Source: Clostridiaceae bacterium (GTDB taxonomy: Bacteria > Bacillota > Clostridia > Lachnospirales > Lachnospiraceae). From it: a DNA stretch of 64,000 nucleotides. Below, piece by piece: positions 34,778 to 44,386 of the stretch. The notes beneath the pieces were generated by a model. The model did not search any database. It had not been told where the DNA came from and saw nothing but the letters and a program-made list of their open reading frames with translations. The DNA is taken from contig QXXC01000006.1 of assembly GCA_009911305.1 (NCBI GenBank), positions 83,845 through 147,844 of the forward strand. The letters are read 5' to 3'. Within the stretch, counting starts at the first letter, position 1. Every line of letters starts with the position of its first letter. The position numbers were made by a program, and so were the translations under genes.

Positions 34778-36415
34778 ATGATTAGTACAAGTAATGTAAC
34801 GCTACGTGTGGGCAAGAAAGCACTATTTGAAGATGTCAGCATTAAATTCACAGAAGGCAATTGTTATGGTATGATCGGGGCAAACGGCGCAGGGAAATCG
34901 ACGTTTCTTAAGATCCTGTCAGGGCAGCTTGAGCCGACGAACGGCGAGGTGGTTATCTCCCAGGGCCAGCGCCTTTCTTTCCTGCAGCAGGACCATTTCA
35001 AGTATGACGCCTTTCCTGTCCTGGATACAGTCATCATGGGAAATGCCAGGCTTTATGAGATCATGAAGGAAAAAGACGCCATCTACATGAAAGAGGATTT
35101 CTCCGAAGAAGACGGCATCAAGGCCGCTGAGCTGGAGGGCGAATTTGCCACGATGAACGGCTGGGAGGCCGAGTCCGACGCGGCCAGCGTGTTAAACGGC
35201 CTTGGCATCGAGACAGAGCTTCACAGCAGACAGATGAGCGAGTTAAACGGCGCGCAGAAGGTAAAGGTGCTCCTCGCGCAGGCATTATTCGGCAATCCGG
35301 ACATCCTGCTCCTCGACGAGCCGACCAACCATCTGGATCTGGACGCCATCGCATGGCTCGAGGAATTCCTGATTAATTTTGAGAACACCGTGATTGTGGT
35401 ATCCCATGACCGCTACTTCTTAAACAAGGTCTGCACCCATATTGCGGACATTGATTACGGCAAAATCCAGCTCTACGCCGGCAACTACGATTTCTGGTAT
35501 GAATCAAGCCAGCTCATGATCCGGCAGATGAAGGAGGCCAATAAAAAGAAAGAGGAAAAGATCAAGGAGCTGCAGGAATTTATTCAGCGCTTCTCCGCCA
35601 ACGCCTCAAAATCCAAGCAGGCCACCTCCAGAAAGAGGGCCCTGGAAAAAATCGAGCTGGATGAGATCAAGCCCTCCAGCCGCAAATATCCCTATATTGA
35701 TTTCCGTCCCGATCGCGAGATCGGCAACGAGGTCCTCACGGTGGAAAACCTCTCCAAAACCATTGACGGCGTAAAGATCCTGGACGGTGTCTCCTTTATC
35801 CTGGGACGGCAGGATAAGGTGGCTCTCGTCGGCCCCAATGAGCAGGCAAAGACAGTTCTCTTCAAGATCCTCTCCGGCGAGATGGAGCCGGACGAGGGCA
35901 GCTATAAATGGGGACTCACGACCTCCCAGGCCTATTTCCCCAAGGACAACAGCGCCGAATTTGACAACGACGATATCATTGTGGACTGGCTGACCCAGTA
36001 TTCCCCGGTCAAGGATGTAACCTATGTCCGCGGCTTCCTAGGCCGTATGCTCTTCGCAGGCGAGGACGGCGTGAAAAAGGTGCGCGTTCTGTCCGGAGGC
36101 GAGAAGGTCCGCTGCATGTTCTCCAAAATGATGATCTCCGGGGCCAATGTGCTCATGTTCGACGAGCCTACGGATCACCTTGATATGGAATCCATCACAG
36201 CGCTCAATAATGGGCTTATCAAGTTCCCGGGCGTGATTATCTTCTCCTCGCGCGATCACCAGATCGTGGAGACAACCGCGAACCGGATCATGGAGATCGT
36301 GAACGGGAAGCTGATCGATAAGATTACCACGTATGATGAATATCTGGCCAGCGACGAGATGGCGAGAAAACGCCAGGTATTTACTGTGACCGAGAGCCAG
36401 CAGGAGGATAACTGA
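34778..36415 (+). CDS. ABC-F family ATPase, YbiT-like
   Basis: 545 residues, two ABC domains in tandem with no membrane part, as in ABC-F ribosome-associated factors. Domain 1: Walker A GANGAGKS (about 34-41), signature LNGAQ, Walker B ILLLDEPTNHLDL. The linker of about 80 residues is Lys/Glu-rich (P-site tRNA interaction motif region). Domain 2 has an unusual Walker A (GPNEQAKT, with the Lys-Thr kept), signature LSGGE and MFDEPTDHLDM, and SSRDH where SHD is usual. Such proteins modulate translation; some give antibiotic resistance, but this looks like the YbiT group. Confidence 0.9.
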   Translation: MISTSNVTLRVGKKALFEDVSIKFTEGNCYGMIGANGAGKSTFLKILSGQLEPTNGEVVISQGQRLSFLQQDHFKYDAFPVLDTVIMGNARLYEIMKEKDAIYMKEDFSEEDGIKAAELEGEFATMNGWEAESDAASVLNGLGIETELHSRQMSELNGAQKVKVLLAQALFGNPDILLLDEPTNHLDLDAIAWLEEFLINFENTVIVVSHDRYFLNKVCTHIADIDYGKIQLYAGNYDFWYESSQLMIRQMKEANKKKEEKIKELQEFIQRFSANASKSKQATSRKRALEKIELDEIKPSSRKYPYIDFRPDREIGNEVLTVENLSKTIDGVKILDGVSFILGRQDKVALVGPNEQAKTVLFKILSGEMEPDEGSYKWGLTTSQAYFPKDNSAEFDNDDIIVDWLTQYSPVKDVTYVRGFLGRMLFAGEDGVKKVRVLSGGEKVRCMFSKMMISGANVLMFDEPTDHLDMESITALNNGLIKFPGVIIFSSRDHQIVETTANRIMEIVNGKLIDKITTYDEYLASDEMARKRQVFTVTESQQEDN

Positions 36416-36469
36416 GCCTGAGAGGGTGACGGGACGAACGGGATGTTATCAGAATAGACAGTCAGAGAC

Positions 36470-36499
36470 GCCGCAGGCGGGTGAGCCTGCGGCGGTTTT
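36470..36499 (+). terminator. Intrinsic terminator of the ABC-F gene
   Basis: GCCGCAGGC (36470-36478) pairs with GCCTGCGGC (36485-36493), followed by GGTTTTG. Confidence 0.8.
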
Positions 36500-36539
36500 G
36501 TATCTGGGACTGTAAGTTTAACCAAAATCTGCTGTTATT

Positions 36540-36581
36540 TTCGTGCATTGTATTTACATATCACGAATTTTGTGCTACCAT
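36540..36581 (+). promoter_or_regulatory. Promoter and inverted repeat of the toxin-antitoxin operon
   Basis: -35 TTTACA (36553-36558), 17-base spacer, -10 TACCAT (36576-36581). TTCGTG (36540-36545) and CACGAA (36562-36567) form an inverted repeat around the -35, a likely site for repression by the antitoxin. Confidence 0.6.
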
Positions 36582-36608
36582 TATTCTCAAAGAAAGGAGC
36601 GTTCACAT

Positions 36609-36866
36609 ATGGCAAATTTAAATATCCGTGTCGATGATACACTGAAACAGCAGGCAGAACTGATCTTTTCCGATATCGGCATCAGCCTGTCAGCCGCAAC
36701 GACTATATTTTTGAAACAGGTCGTGCGCTGTAACGGCATACCATTTGAGCTCCGCGCAGATCCCTTCTATTCTGCCGAAAATCAGGCGCGTCTGTTAGCC
36801 GCAAAAACACGTATGGAACAGACCGGCGGTACGATCCACGAACTGATTGAGGTAGAGAATGATTAA
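36609..36866 (+). CDS. relB: RelB/DinJ-family antitoxin
   Basis: 85 residues. The start at 36609 (MANLNIRVDD) follows AAAGGAGC. N-terminal ribbon-helix-helix DNA-binding region (MANLNIRVDDTLKQQAELIF, then GISLSAATTIFLKQVV), then a tail that would wrap the toxin (DPFYSAENQARLLAAKTRME). It overlaps the toxin gene by eight bases, so antitoxin and toxin translation are coupled. It probably represses its own promoter alone and with toxin. Confidence 0.92.
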   Translation: MANLNIRVDDTLKQQAELIFSDIGISLSAATTIFLKQVVRCNGIPFELRADPFYSAENQARLLAAKTRMEQTGGTIHELIEVEND

Positions 36867-37122
36867 AGCATGGGATGATTTCGCATGGGATGATTACCTG
36901 TATTGGCAGTCGCAGGATAAAAAGACGCTGAAACGCATCAATCAGCTTTTGCATGATATTGACAGAAATGGATATTCAGGCATTGGAAAGCCAGAGGCGT
37001 TAAAAGGAAATCTGCATGGCTACTGGAGCCGCCGGATCGATGATACGAACCGTTTGATATACCGGATTGTTGACAATCGAATTGAAATCCTGCAGTGCCG
37101 CAGCCATTATCACCAAAAATAA
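36859..37122 (+). CDS. yoeB: YoeB-family mRNA interferase toxin
   Basis: 87 residues. Txe/YoeB signature: WDDFAWDDYLYWQSQDKKTL, INQLLHDI, GIGKPEALKGNLHGYWSRRI, HRLIYR-like TNRLIYRI, and a C-terminal CRSHYHQK with the catalytic His-Tyr. It cleaves mRNA at the ribosomal A site when free of antitoxin. YoeB classically pairs with a YefM (Phd-type) antitoxin; here the partner is RelB/DinJ-type. Confidence 0.94.
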   Translation: MIKAWDDFAWDDYLYWQSQDKKTLKRINQLLHDIDRNGYSGIGKPEALKGNLHGYWSRRIDDTNRLIYRIVDNRIEILQCRSHYHQK

Positions 37123-37127
37123 TACAA

Positions 37128-37155
37128 ACAGGCGCCGCCATCCGGCCGCGCCTGT
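37128..37155. terminator. Bidirectional hairpin between yoeB and the MsmK gene
   Basis: ACAGGCGC (37128-37135) pairs with GCGCCTGT (37148-37155). A-rich sequence precedes it (AAAAATAATACAA), giving a T-rich tail on the minus strand for the converging ATPase gene. Confidence 0.6.
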
Positions 37156-37168
37156 GCAGCAAAACTTC

Positions 37169-38278
37169 TTAATTCGTAATCGTCACTTCCGTCTCCTTGT
37201 CAAAGACATGGATCTTATCCGCATTCAGCGCAAAATCAACCGTATCATTCGCCCGGATCGGCGTAGCGGAAGACACCTTGGCTGTCATCTGCGTCCCATT
37301 CACATCAAAGTACAGGCAAACCTCCGCGCCCAGAAGCTCATACACATTCACGGTTCCGCGAATCACGGCCTTATTTGCAAAATTCGCCTCCGCGCTGTCG
37401 CCGACATCCTCCGGACGGATACCCATGATCACTTCCCTGCCGCTGTAGCCGCCGTCGATAAGCTTTTTCGCGCGCTCCGGGTTCAGCTTGATGCGTGTCT
37501 GCCCCACTGTCAAAAATACATCATTCCCCTGCGCCTGGCAGATCGCATTTAAGAAGTTCATCTGCGGGGAACCGATAAAGCCGGCCACGAACAGATTTCC
37601 GGGCCTGTTGTACAAATTCTGCGGCGTATCGATCTGCTGTACAATACCGTCCTTCATAACCACGATCCGGGTTCCCAGGGTCATAGCCTCCGTCTGATCG
37701 TGCGTTACATAGATGATCGTCGCGCCCAGACGCTGGTGCAGCTTGGAGATCTCGGTTCTCATCTGCACGCGCAGCTTTGCGTCCAGGTTGGAGAGCGGCT
37801 CATCCATGAGGAATACCTTCGGATTGCGGACAATGGCGCGGCCCATGGCCACACGCTGTCTCTGTCCGCCGGACAGCGCCTTGGGCTTGCGATCCAGGAG
37901 CTTTTCCAGATCCAGGATCTTTGCGGCATCGCGGACCATCCGGTCAATCTCATCCTTGGGAACCTTGCGCAGCTTCAGTCCAAAGGCCATGTTATCATAT
38001 ACTGTCATGTGCGGGTAAAGGGCATAGTTCTGGAATACCATAGCGATATCTCTGTCCTTGGACTCCACATCATTCATCAGAACCCCGTCAATCTTAAACT
38101 CGCCGGAGGAGATGTCCTCCAGGCCGGCAACCATGCGCAGCGTGGTTGACTTACCGCAGCCGGACGGGCCTACAAAGATGATAAATTCCTTATCCGCGAT
38201 CTCTAAGTTAAAATCCGTCACAGCCTTGTAGCCGTTGGGGTACAGTTTGCATATATTCTTTAAAGATAAGCTTGCCAT
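37169..38278 (-). CDS. Sugar ABC transporter ATPase, MsmK/UgpC type
   Basis: 369 residues. The start at 38278 (MASLSLK) has AGGAGG eight bases upstream; the ATG two codons earlier is too close to it. Walker [10 protein letters not shown] (about 36-44), Q-loop, signature [14 protein letters not shown], Walker [15 protein letters not shown]-loop [10 protein letters not shown], and a C-terminal TOBE domain ([13 protein letters not shown] onward) typical of MalK/MsmK/UgpC. Such ATPases energise several carbohydrate permeases; the adjacent alpha-galactoside permeases have no other ATPase, so it likely serves them. Confidence 0.95.
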   Translation of the reverse strand: MASLSLKNICKLYPNGYKAVTDFNLEIADKEFIIFVGPSGCGKSTTLRMVAGLEDISSGEFKIDGVLMNDVESKDRDIAMVFQNYALYPHMTVYDNMAFGLKLRKVPKDEIDRMVRDAAKILDLEKLLDRKPKALSGGQRQRVAMGRAIVRNPKVFLMDEPLSNLDAKLRVQMRTEISKLHQRLGATIIYVTHDQTEAMTLGTRIVVMKDGIVQQIDTPQNLYNRPGNLFVAGFIGSPQMNFLNAICQAQGNDVFLTVGQTRIKLNPERAKKLIDGGYSGREVIMGIRPEDVGDSAEANFANKAVIRGTVNVYELLGAEVCLYFDVNGTQMTAKVSSATPIRANDTVDFALNADKIHVFDKETEVTITN

Positions 38279-38378
38279 AATCATATCCTCCTATTTTTTA
38301 TTGCTGTTGCCGGACTGCTGCCGCCGTACATCCGTACAGTCCGTGCAGCCGGTCCGAAGACCCGTCTGAACAGATGCG

Positions 38379-38834
38379 CTACGCCTTCCTGTACAGACGA
38401 AGATCCTGCAGAAATTCCTCATTTGGTTCAATATACACCAGGCGGTTTCCGGTCCGGAGCGTATAGACATTCGCCTTTTCCCAGCCCGAGGAGAAATCCG
38501 ATACCTGGCATCCGTCCTCTTTCAGCTTTCCCTCCCGGACATACTGGATATCCTTGCGGTCACAGTGGAAAACGTCCTTCCTCTTCTCCTTGCGGATAAT
38601 CCTGGAAATTGTAAAATCTCCGTTTACATAAACATATTCATATTCCAGCTTCCAGCTCCGGAACAGGAAAAATTCTGTAATCCCGAGCGCGATAGCCGGC
38701 AGTATCAGAAACGCGTAGAACAGCACGGCGTCAGCCAGAAGCACAATCAGCAGCGATACCAGCACGGCCTTTAAAAACCGCTTTTTTGCAGGCATCACAT
38801 AGGGGATAATCCATTCCAGCACGACATCATTCAT
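38379..38834 (-). CDS. Small membrane protein, DUF6106-like
   Basis: 151 residues. Two membrane helices (about 20-55: KAVLVSLLIVLLADAVLFYA, then FLILPAIALGITEFFLF), then a soluble C-terminal domain (LEYEYVYVNGDFTISRIIRK, VSDFSSGWEKANVYTL) that should face the cytoplasm. It resembles the uncharacterised DUF6106 proteins of Lachnospiraceae; the match is from memory. Its ATG overlaps the alpha-galactosidase stop by four bases, so translation is coupled. No known role in sugar use. Confidence 0.75.
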   Translation of the reverse strand: MNDVVLEWIIPYVMPAKKRFLKAVLVSLLIVLLADAVLFYAFLILPAIALGITEFFLFRSWKLEYEYVYVNGDFTISRIIRKEKRKDVFHCDRKDIQYVREGKLKEDGCQVSDFSSGWEKANVYTLRTGNRLVYIEPNEEFLQDLRLYRKA

Positions 38835-41047
38835 GACTGACCTCCTGTATCCTTCGTCTCCTCCACATAAAACTGAACAGCCTCATACTCCAGTAAGCTT
38901 CCCGGAACCGGTATCCCGGCGCTCATCAGAAGCCGCCCGGAGTATACGCCCGGCATTCCGCTCACCGTGTAGCGCGTTTCCGGCTTAAGCCCCTTGAGCT
39001 TCAGATAACGCTGCGCGTCGTTCGCTTCCTTTTCCGTCAGAACCAGACTTACCAGGGACCTTCTGCGATCCTTTGACACGTGCTGCCAGGCCGTATATTC
39101 GCGGTACTCAAAGGGATTCGTCAGCCGGTAATAATCCCCTTCTGCTATTAAAGGATAATACTTCTTATAATCCTCAATCTGCTCCCTGCAAATCTCCTTC
39201 TCCTCCGGCGTAAGCTTCGTGGAATCCAGCTCATAGCCCAGGATCCCGTCCATTGCCGTAACGCCCCTTGTCGTGATAGGCACAGTCCTGCCGGTCTGAT
39301 GGTTCGGACACACCGAAACATGCGATTCGATGGATGAAATCGGATAGACAAAGGACGTTCCGTATTGAATCTTCAGCCTGCAGATCGCATCCGTATTATC
39401 ACTGCACCATATCTGCGGCTGGTAGTAAAGCATTCCCGGGTCAAACCGCCCGCCGCCGCCGCTGCAGCCGCAGAACAGGATGTCCGGATGTGTCAGGATA
39501 ATCCGATCCATCAGGTAATACAGCCCCAGAATATAGCGGTGGTAAATCTCTCCCTGCTTTTCCTTCTCCTCAATCGAGGACCAGGATTCCGTGATGAAAC
39601 GGTTCATATCCCATTTCACATACTCAATCTTCGTTTCATCCAGAATCGTATTAATGGAAGAAATAATATAATCACATACGTCTTTTCTTGATAAATCCAG
39701 GACAAGCTGATAACGTCCCCTGGCGACCGGACGCTTCGGCGTCTGCAGGCACCAGTCCGGATGCTGTCTGTACAAATCGCTGTCCTCGGACACCATCTCC
39801 GGCTCGATCCACAGGCCAAATTTAAGGCCCATTTTGTGGATTTCATCCGAAAGGCCCTTAAGCCCTTTTTTCAGCTTCGCCCGGTTCACGGTCCAGTCTC
39901 CCAGGCTGGAACAGTCGTCGTCACGCTTGCCAAACCAGCCGTCGTCCAGGACAAAAAGCTCCACTCCCATATCCACCGCTTCTCTGGCGATGTGGAGGAG
40001 TTTATCATCATCAAAATCAAAGTAGGCCGCTTCCCAGCTATTTATCACAATCGGCCGGATCTCTGCCGAAAGGGGGCTGCGGCAGAGGTTCTCCCGGTAT
40101 GCATTGTGATAAAGCTGAGACAGCCTTGTCAGGCCCTGGCCGGAATAGGCAAGCACTGCCTCCGGCGCCTCAAAATACTCGCCTGACTTCAATTGATACG
40201 AAAAATGCTTGGAATGAATACCCATATTGATCCGGGTCTGATCATACTGATCCTTTTCCACCTTGCAGACAAAATTGCCGCTGTATATAAACGAAAAACC
40301 GTAGCACCTTCCGAAATCCTCATTCGCACCGTGGTCGCACAGAACCGCGAACGGATTATGCTGATGGCTGGACGCGCCGCGAAAGCTTCCTATGGTCTGC
40401 ATCCCATAGGAGATGGGGGTTCTTGTCACTTCACGTTCCATGGTGTGACGTCCGTCCAGATGGATGAAATCGTAATCCGAATCCATAAAATCCATGGTCA
40501 CGGACATCACCCGGTTTAGGTACACCGTTTCCGGATTCTCATTGACAACTCTGGTGCTTCTCGTGATAATATCCTTTTCCTCGAACACACTGTACCTGAG
40601 AATCACTGTGAGCAGAGTCGCCTCGTCCTGAAGGCGGATCTCCAGCGTATCCACTGTATCCCCCTCTGTCTCAAACAGAGACGGCATCCCCTCCAGCTTA
40701 TATTTGCCGGAATAAATCCGATGTCCCGCTGCCTTGCCGACAAAGCCATAGCTGCCGTCCGCATTTTTTACCTCAATGCTCCCGGAGCGATAGTCGCAGT
40801 TTCCGTCTGTGGAAAATTCCTGCGGAAGAAAATCAAGAGAAAAGGTCCTGTCATTTCCCGCCTCATTCGGACAGGGAGAAAATCCCCTGTCCTGGAGCTT
40901 CAGCAGATAGCTCAGATCCTCATCCTCAATCCTGTCACCGTAATATAAGTGCAGCAAATAGCCGTATTCGCTCACCTTCATCTGATATGTGCTGTTCTTT
41001 GTCTGTAAGGTAAAGGTTTTTTTGCTCTCATCATATCTGATCGACAT
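38831..41047 (-). CDS. Alpha-galactosidase, glycoside hydrolase family 36
   Basis: 738 residues, no signal peptide, so cytoplasmic. N-terminal beta-sandwich (about 1-330), then a TIM barrel with VLDDGWFGKRDDDCSSLGDW, GLWIEPEMVSEDSDL, the nucleophile D480 in YVKWDMNRF and acid/base D550 in CSDNTDA; spacing matches AgaA-type GH36 enzymes. It releases galactose from raffinose-type sugars or melibiose after uptake. It lies behind the two permease genes and binding protein, with which it forms an alpha-galactoside operon under a divergent AraC regulator. Confidence 0.95.
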   Translation of the reverse strand: MSIRYDESKKTFTLQTKNSTYQMKVSEYGYLLHLYYGDRIEDEDLSYLLKLQDRGFSPCPNEAGNDRTFSLDFLPQEFSTDGNCDYRSGSIEVKNADGSYGFVGKAAGHRIYSGKYKLEGMPSLFETEGDTVDTLEIRLQDEATLLTVILRYSVFEEKDIITRSTRVVNENPETVYLNRVMSVTMDFMDSDYDFIHLDGRHTMEREVTRTPISYGMQTIGSFRGASSHQHNPFAVLCDHGANEDFGRCYGFSFIYSGNFVCKVEKDQYDQTRINMGIHSKHFSYQLKSGEYFEAPEAVLAYSGQGLTRLSQLYHNAYRENLCRSPLSAEIRPIVINSWEAAYFDFDDDKLLHIAREAVDMGVELFVLDDGWFGKRDDDCSSLGDWTVNRAKLKKGLKGLSDEIHKMGLKFGLWIEPEMVSEDSDLYRQHPDWCLQTPKRPVARGRYQLVLDLSRKDVCDYIISSINTILDETKIEYVKWDMNRFITESWSSIEEKEKQGEIYHRYILGLYYLMDRIILTHPDILFCGCSGGGGRFDPGMLYYQPQIWCSDNTDAICRLKIQYGTSFVYPISSIESHVSVCPNHQTGRTVPITTRGVTAMDGILGYELDSTKLTPEEKEICREQIEDYKKYYPLIAEGDYYRLTNPFEYREYTAWQHVSKDRRRSLVSLVLTEKEANDAQRYLKLKGLKPETRYTVSGMPGVYSGRLLMSAGIPVPGSLLEYEAVQFYVEETKDTGGQS

Positions 41048-41087
41048 CTCTCAAATTCCTCCGCAGTTCTCTGTCTTTTGTTAAGGT

Positions 41088-41921
41088 TTATTTACCTCCC
41101 GTTGTCGCAACGCCTTCAATAAACTGTCTCTGGAAGATCATGTACAGCACAACCATGGGAATCATGGCCATCAGGGAACCGGCCATCATTACCGGGAAGT
41201 TAGTGCTGAACTGTCCGCGCAGGGTTGCAAGTCCGGAGGACAGGGTCATCATCTTTAAATCCGTATTGACAATCAGCGGCCACATCAAATCGCCGTAAGC
41301 GAATACCGCCGTAAAAATCGCCAGGGCCGCCATGGAGGACGTCGTTAAGGGAACCATAACCTTTGTAAAGGTCTGCCACTGGTTGCAGCCGTCCAGATGC
41401 GCCGCCTCGGATATCTCATCCGGGATTCCCAGATAAGACTGGCGCAGGAAAAACGTTCCGAATGCGCTGACAATACCAGGGAATACCAGGGCAAACACGG
41501 TATTCGTAAGTCCCAGCTTCGCAAGCATCTGATACTGCGGCGTAATAAAGATCTGGGACGGCAGCATCATCTGAATCAGCACAATGCTGAACAGCACATT
41601 CTTTCCCTTGAAATTCAGCTTGGCAAACGCGTAGCCTGCCATGGAGCTGAACGCAACCGCGCACACCACGCGCCAGAAAATCAGAAGTATGGTATTCTTA
41701 TAAAGCGCGCCGAACGGAAGGCTGGCCATCGCCTCTTTAAAGTTGCTGACGTTCCACTGATGCGGCAGAATATCCGGAGGAATCTGCATACTCTCGGAAA
41801 CGGTCTTAAAGCTTGTCAAAAACATCCAGACAAAGGGGAAAATCATAATGATGGAACCGATGATAAAAAATGCATATGTCCCGATTGTCCTGGTCCGTCT
41901 TGCCTGTTCTAATGATTTCAT
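41088..41921 (-). CDS. Carbohydrate ABC transporter permease, MalG type
   Basis: 277 residues. The start at 41921 (MKSLEQARR) follows AAAGGAGG. Six membrane helices; the EAA loop contacting the ATPase reads EISEAAHLDGCNQWQTFTKV. It pairs with the MalF-type permease upstream, the binding protein at 42856 and probably the MsmK-type ATPase. Confidence 0.93.
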   Translation of the reverse strand: MKSLEQARRTRTIGTYAFFIIGSIIMIFPFVWMFLTSFKTVSESMQIPPDILPHQWNVSNFKEAMASLPFGALYKNTILLIFWRVVCAVAFSSMAGYAFAKLNFKGKNVLFSIVLIQMMLPSQIFITPQYQMLAKLGLTNTVFALVFPGIVSAFGTFFLRQSYLGIPDEISEAAHLDGCNQWQTFTKVMVPLTTSSMAALAIFTAVFAYGDLMWPLIVNTDLKMMTLSSGLATLRGQFSTNFPVMMAGSLMAMIPMVVLYMIFQRQFIEGVATTGGK

Positions 41922-41938
41922 GGTTTTCCTCCTTTCTT

Positions 41939-42838
41939 TTATACCTCGTAATTCACCCATTTCTTCTGGCCCCAGAACTGAATCACTGTCACAAGTCCGA
42001 TCAGGGCTACGGTCCAGATAACGACTGCGGAGCCAAAGCCGCGGTTGCCGGTTACAAACGACTCACGGTAGAATAAGTACATCAGCGACTGGGCGCTTGT
42101 CAGGGCCGGGTTCGATTCCTCAACCATCATGTAAATCAGGTCATAAACCTTGATGGAAGACATCAGACGCATAATTAATACCACGAACAGCGTCGGAGAA
42201 ACCATGGGCAGGGTAATCATACGGAACTGCTGCCACTTCGTCGCGCCGTCTAAGCTGGCCGCCTCGTAGTAGGACTTGGAGATATTCTGAAGCCCTGCCA
42301 GAAGAAGAACCGCGTCGTAACCAATCGCGCTCCAGATAGCGATGATTGCACATGTAATCATAATTACATTCGGATCCGTTACCCAGTTGATCTTGTGCGC
42401 CAGCAGCGTATTAATAATACCATATTCTGTGTTAAACATCCACTTCCAGACCATCGCCACCGCGGCCGGGGCCACAACCATGGGCAGGAAGAAGATCGCA
42501 CGGAACGCGGTTCTTCCCTTAATCTTGGCGTTCAGCATAACCGCCACGGCCAGCGCCAGGAAAATGCCCACCGGCACGGTCAGGATGCAGAAATAAATCG
42601 TATTCCAGTTCGCTCTCCAGAACTCCGGGCTCTGGAACATCTTGATATAGTTCTGAACGCCCCGCAGCTCGTAAAGTCCAAAGGGTTTTGTCTTTGAAAA
42701 GCTCAGAACCAGCGTATTTAAAAACGGATACAGGTTTAACACGATCAGACCAATGATGGTCGGCGCAACCATAATGTATCCCCACATGCTCTCGTCGCGG
42801 GCATGCTTATTTGCCATACTTGTGCCTGTATTTGCCAT
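41939..42838 (-). CDS. Carbohydrate ABC transporter permease, MalF type
   Basis: 299 residues. Six membrane helices, and the EAA loop reads SYYEAASLDGATKWQQFRMI. Eighteen bases separate it from the next permease start. The N-terminal MANTGTSMANKHARDES has two in-frame Met; the first has AAGGAAGG in range. It forms the other half of the permease dimer for alpha-galactoside import. Confidence 0.93.
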   Translation of the reverse strand: MANTGTSMANKHARDESMWGYIMVAPTIIGLIVLNLYPFLNTLVLSFSKTKPFGLYELRGVQNYIKMFQSPEFWRANWNTIYFCILTVPVGIFLALAVAVMLNAKIKGRTAFRAIFFLPMVVAPAAVAMVWKWMFNTEYGIINTLLAHKINWVTDPNVIMITCAIIAIWSAIGYDAVLLLAGLQNISKSYYEAASLDGATKWQQFRMITLPMVSPTLFVVLIMRLMSSIKVYDLIYMMVEESNPALTSAQSLMYLFYRESFVTGNRGFGSAVVIWTVALIGLVTVIQFWGQKKWVNYEV

Positions 42839-42855
42839 ACCGCATACCTTCCTTT

Positions 42856-44151
42856 CTAATCATCATCGCCTGCCGTGTTGATAGCCTCCTGTATCACGGA
42901 AAGGCCCTCGTCAACGGTGTACGTACCGGAATAAATCTTAAGCAGCGCGTCCGTAACCTGCGTCTTCCATACCGGGCGGTGCGCGTTGTTGACGCTCTGT
43001 ACCGCGTAGTCAAACATATCGACAAACTTTCCGACATCCAGCACATAGTCAAACTGCTCAAATACCTTTACCCAGGTCTCCTCCAGTCCTTCGTAGGCCG
43101 GGATTGCCGCGCCGGATTCGCCCTGAATCCTCTGTCCCTCTTCAGAACCCATGAATTTGAGGACATCCTTAACAATCTCCAGATTCTTGCCCGTAGCGCT
43201 TGTGGCATAGCACAGGCCGTTGGAAATCGTGGCCCGGCCGTCTCCGCTCGCCGGATCCGGACATTTCGGGAGAACCGCGACATCCCACTTTCCGGCCATC
43301 TCCGGATAGTTCTTCATCTCATTGAGCACATTCCAGTTACCCTCGAAAAACATTGCGCCCTGCTCTGAGAAAAACGCGGTTCCGGGAGACGTCTCCGCAA
43401 AGTAATTCTGATCCGGGCACCAGTCATAGCTCTGAAGCCCTATGTAAAACTTCATCGCGTCAATGGTCGGCTGCTGGTCAAAACCGCCCCGTTCCTTATC
43501 CTCTGTCAGAATGCACCCCCCCTTCTGGTACACAAAGTTCCAGTAGCCGAGCTGATCGTCGCCGTAAGCCATATATCCGTACTTTCCGGTGGCGTCATAA
43601 ATCTTCTGAGAGGCCTCTGTCAAGTCATCCCACGTCCACTCCTCGTTGGGATAATCAACACCCGCAGCGTCAAACATCTCTTTATTATAAACCAGCCCGA
43701 CTGTATCCTTATCCTTGGGAACGCCGTAATATCTGCCGTCGCTTCCCTGAATATTGCCCAGCGAAGTCTCGGAAAAATGATCCGCATAATAGGTCTTGCT
43801 CTCATCATCATACAGATCCGTCAAATCCGCCAGTTTTCCATAGTCCGCATACTTTAAAATCTCATTCGTATGCATCCAGAAAATATCCGGCATCTGATTG
43901 CTGATAGCCGAAGCCTCAAGCTTCGTCCAATACTCGCTCCAGCTTGTAACCTGCACTTCAATCACAACATCCGGATTTTTCGCTGTATACGCGTCGCATA
44001 CCTGCTGCATTCCGTCGCGCTGAGCCACATCCCAAATCTGGAATGTCAGGTGGGTTTTCCCATCCATCGATGTCCCGCTGCTGCACGCTGTCAAACCAAG
44101 CGCCATGCCTGCTGACAGCGAAATTACAGCTGCTTTTTTTAAAGCTTTCAC
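42856..44151 (-). CDS. Alpha-galactoside-binding lipoprotein, ABC transporter
   Basis: 431 residues, starting at a GTG preceded by GGAGGG. Lipoprotein signal MKALKKAAVISLSAGMALGL ending TAC with Cys at about 23. The rest is a type 1 solute-binding protein (ITF..WSEYWTKLEASAISNQMP, FWMHTNEILKYADYGKLADL, GAMFFEGNWNVLNEMKNYPE). Ligand inferred from the alpha-galactosidase gene downstream. First gene of the operon; a 386-bp divergent region separates it from the AraC regulator. Confidence 0.92.
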   Translation of the reverse strand: MKALKKAAVISLSAGMALGLTACSSGTSMDGKTHLTFQIWDVAQRDGMQQVCDAYTAKNPDVVIEVQVTSWSEYWTKLEASAISNQMPDIFWMHTNEILKYADYGKLADLTDLYDDESKTYYADHFSETSLGNIQGSDGRYYGVPKDKDTVGLVYNKEMFDAAGVDYPNEEWTWDDLTEASQKIYDATGKYGYMAYGDDQLGYWNFVYQKGGCILTEDKERGGFDQQPTIDAMKFYIGLQSYDWCPDQNYFAETSPGTAFFSEQGAMFFEGNWNVLNEMKNYPEMAGKWDVAVLPKCPDPASGDGRATISNGLCYATSATGKNLEIVKDVLKFMGSEEGQRIQGESGAAIPAYEGLEETWVKVFEQFDYVLDVGKFVDMFDYAVQSVNNAHRPVWKTQVTDALLKIYSGTYTVDEGLSVIQEAINTAGDDD

Positions 44152-44255
44152 AAAACGCCCTCCTTAATTTTATGGATTTTTTCTATGTGACATTTTTATC
44201 AATGTCTTAAGGTACAAAACATCAAATATCACAAAAAAGGTGGTAAAAAGCAGTT

Positions 44256-44274
44256 CCACATTGGCCAATTGTGG
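44256..44274. promoter_or_regulatory. Near-palindrome between the AraC gene and the transport operon
   Basis: CCACATTGGCCAATTGTGG: arms CCACA/TGTGG around the palindrome TTGGCCAA, one base short of perfect symmetry. It lies about 105 bases before the binding-protein start, in an AT-rich divergent region (44152-44537). A TATAAT -10 for the operon (minus strand, near 44323-44328) has no good -35, as expected for an activator-dependent promoter. Confidence 0.4.
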
Positions 44275-44386
44275 TTAAATTTAGGGATATTTTATGTAAT
44301 ACCCCTTGATTTATTTAGGATTATATCAATATTGACGAATCAGGTATATATATCTAATGTGCCTCCATATATCAAAATGCCTCATA

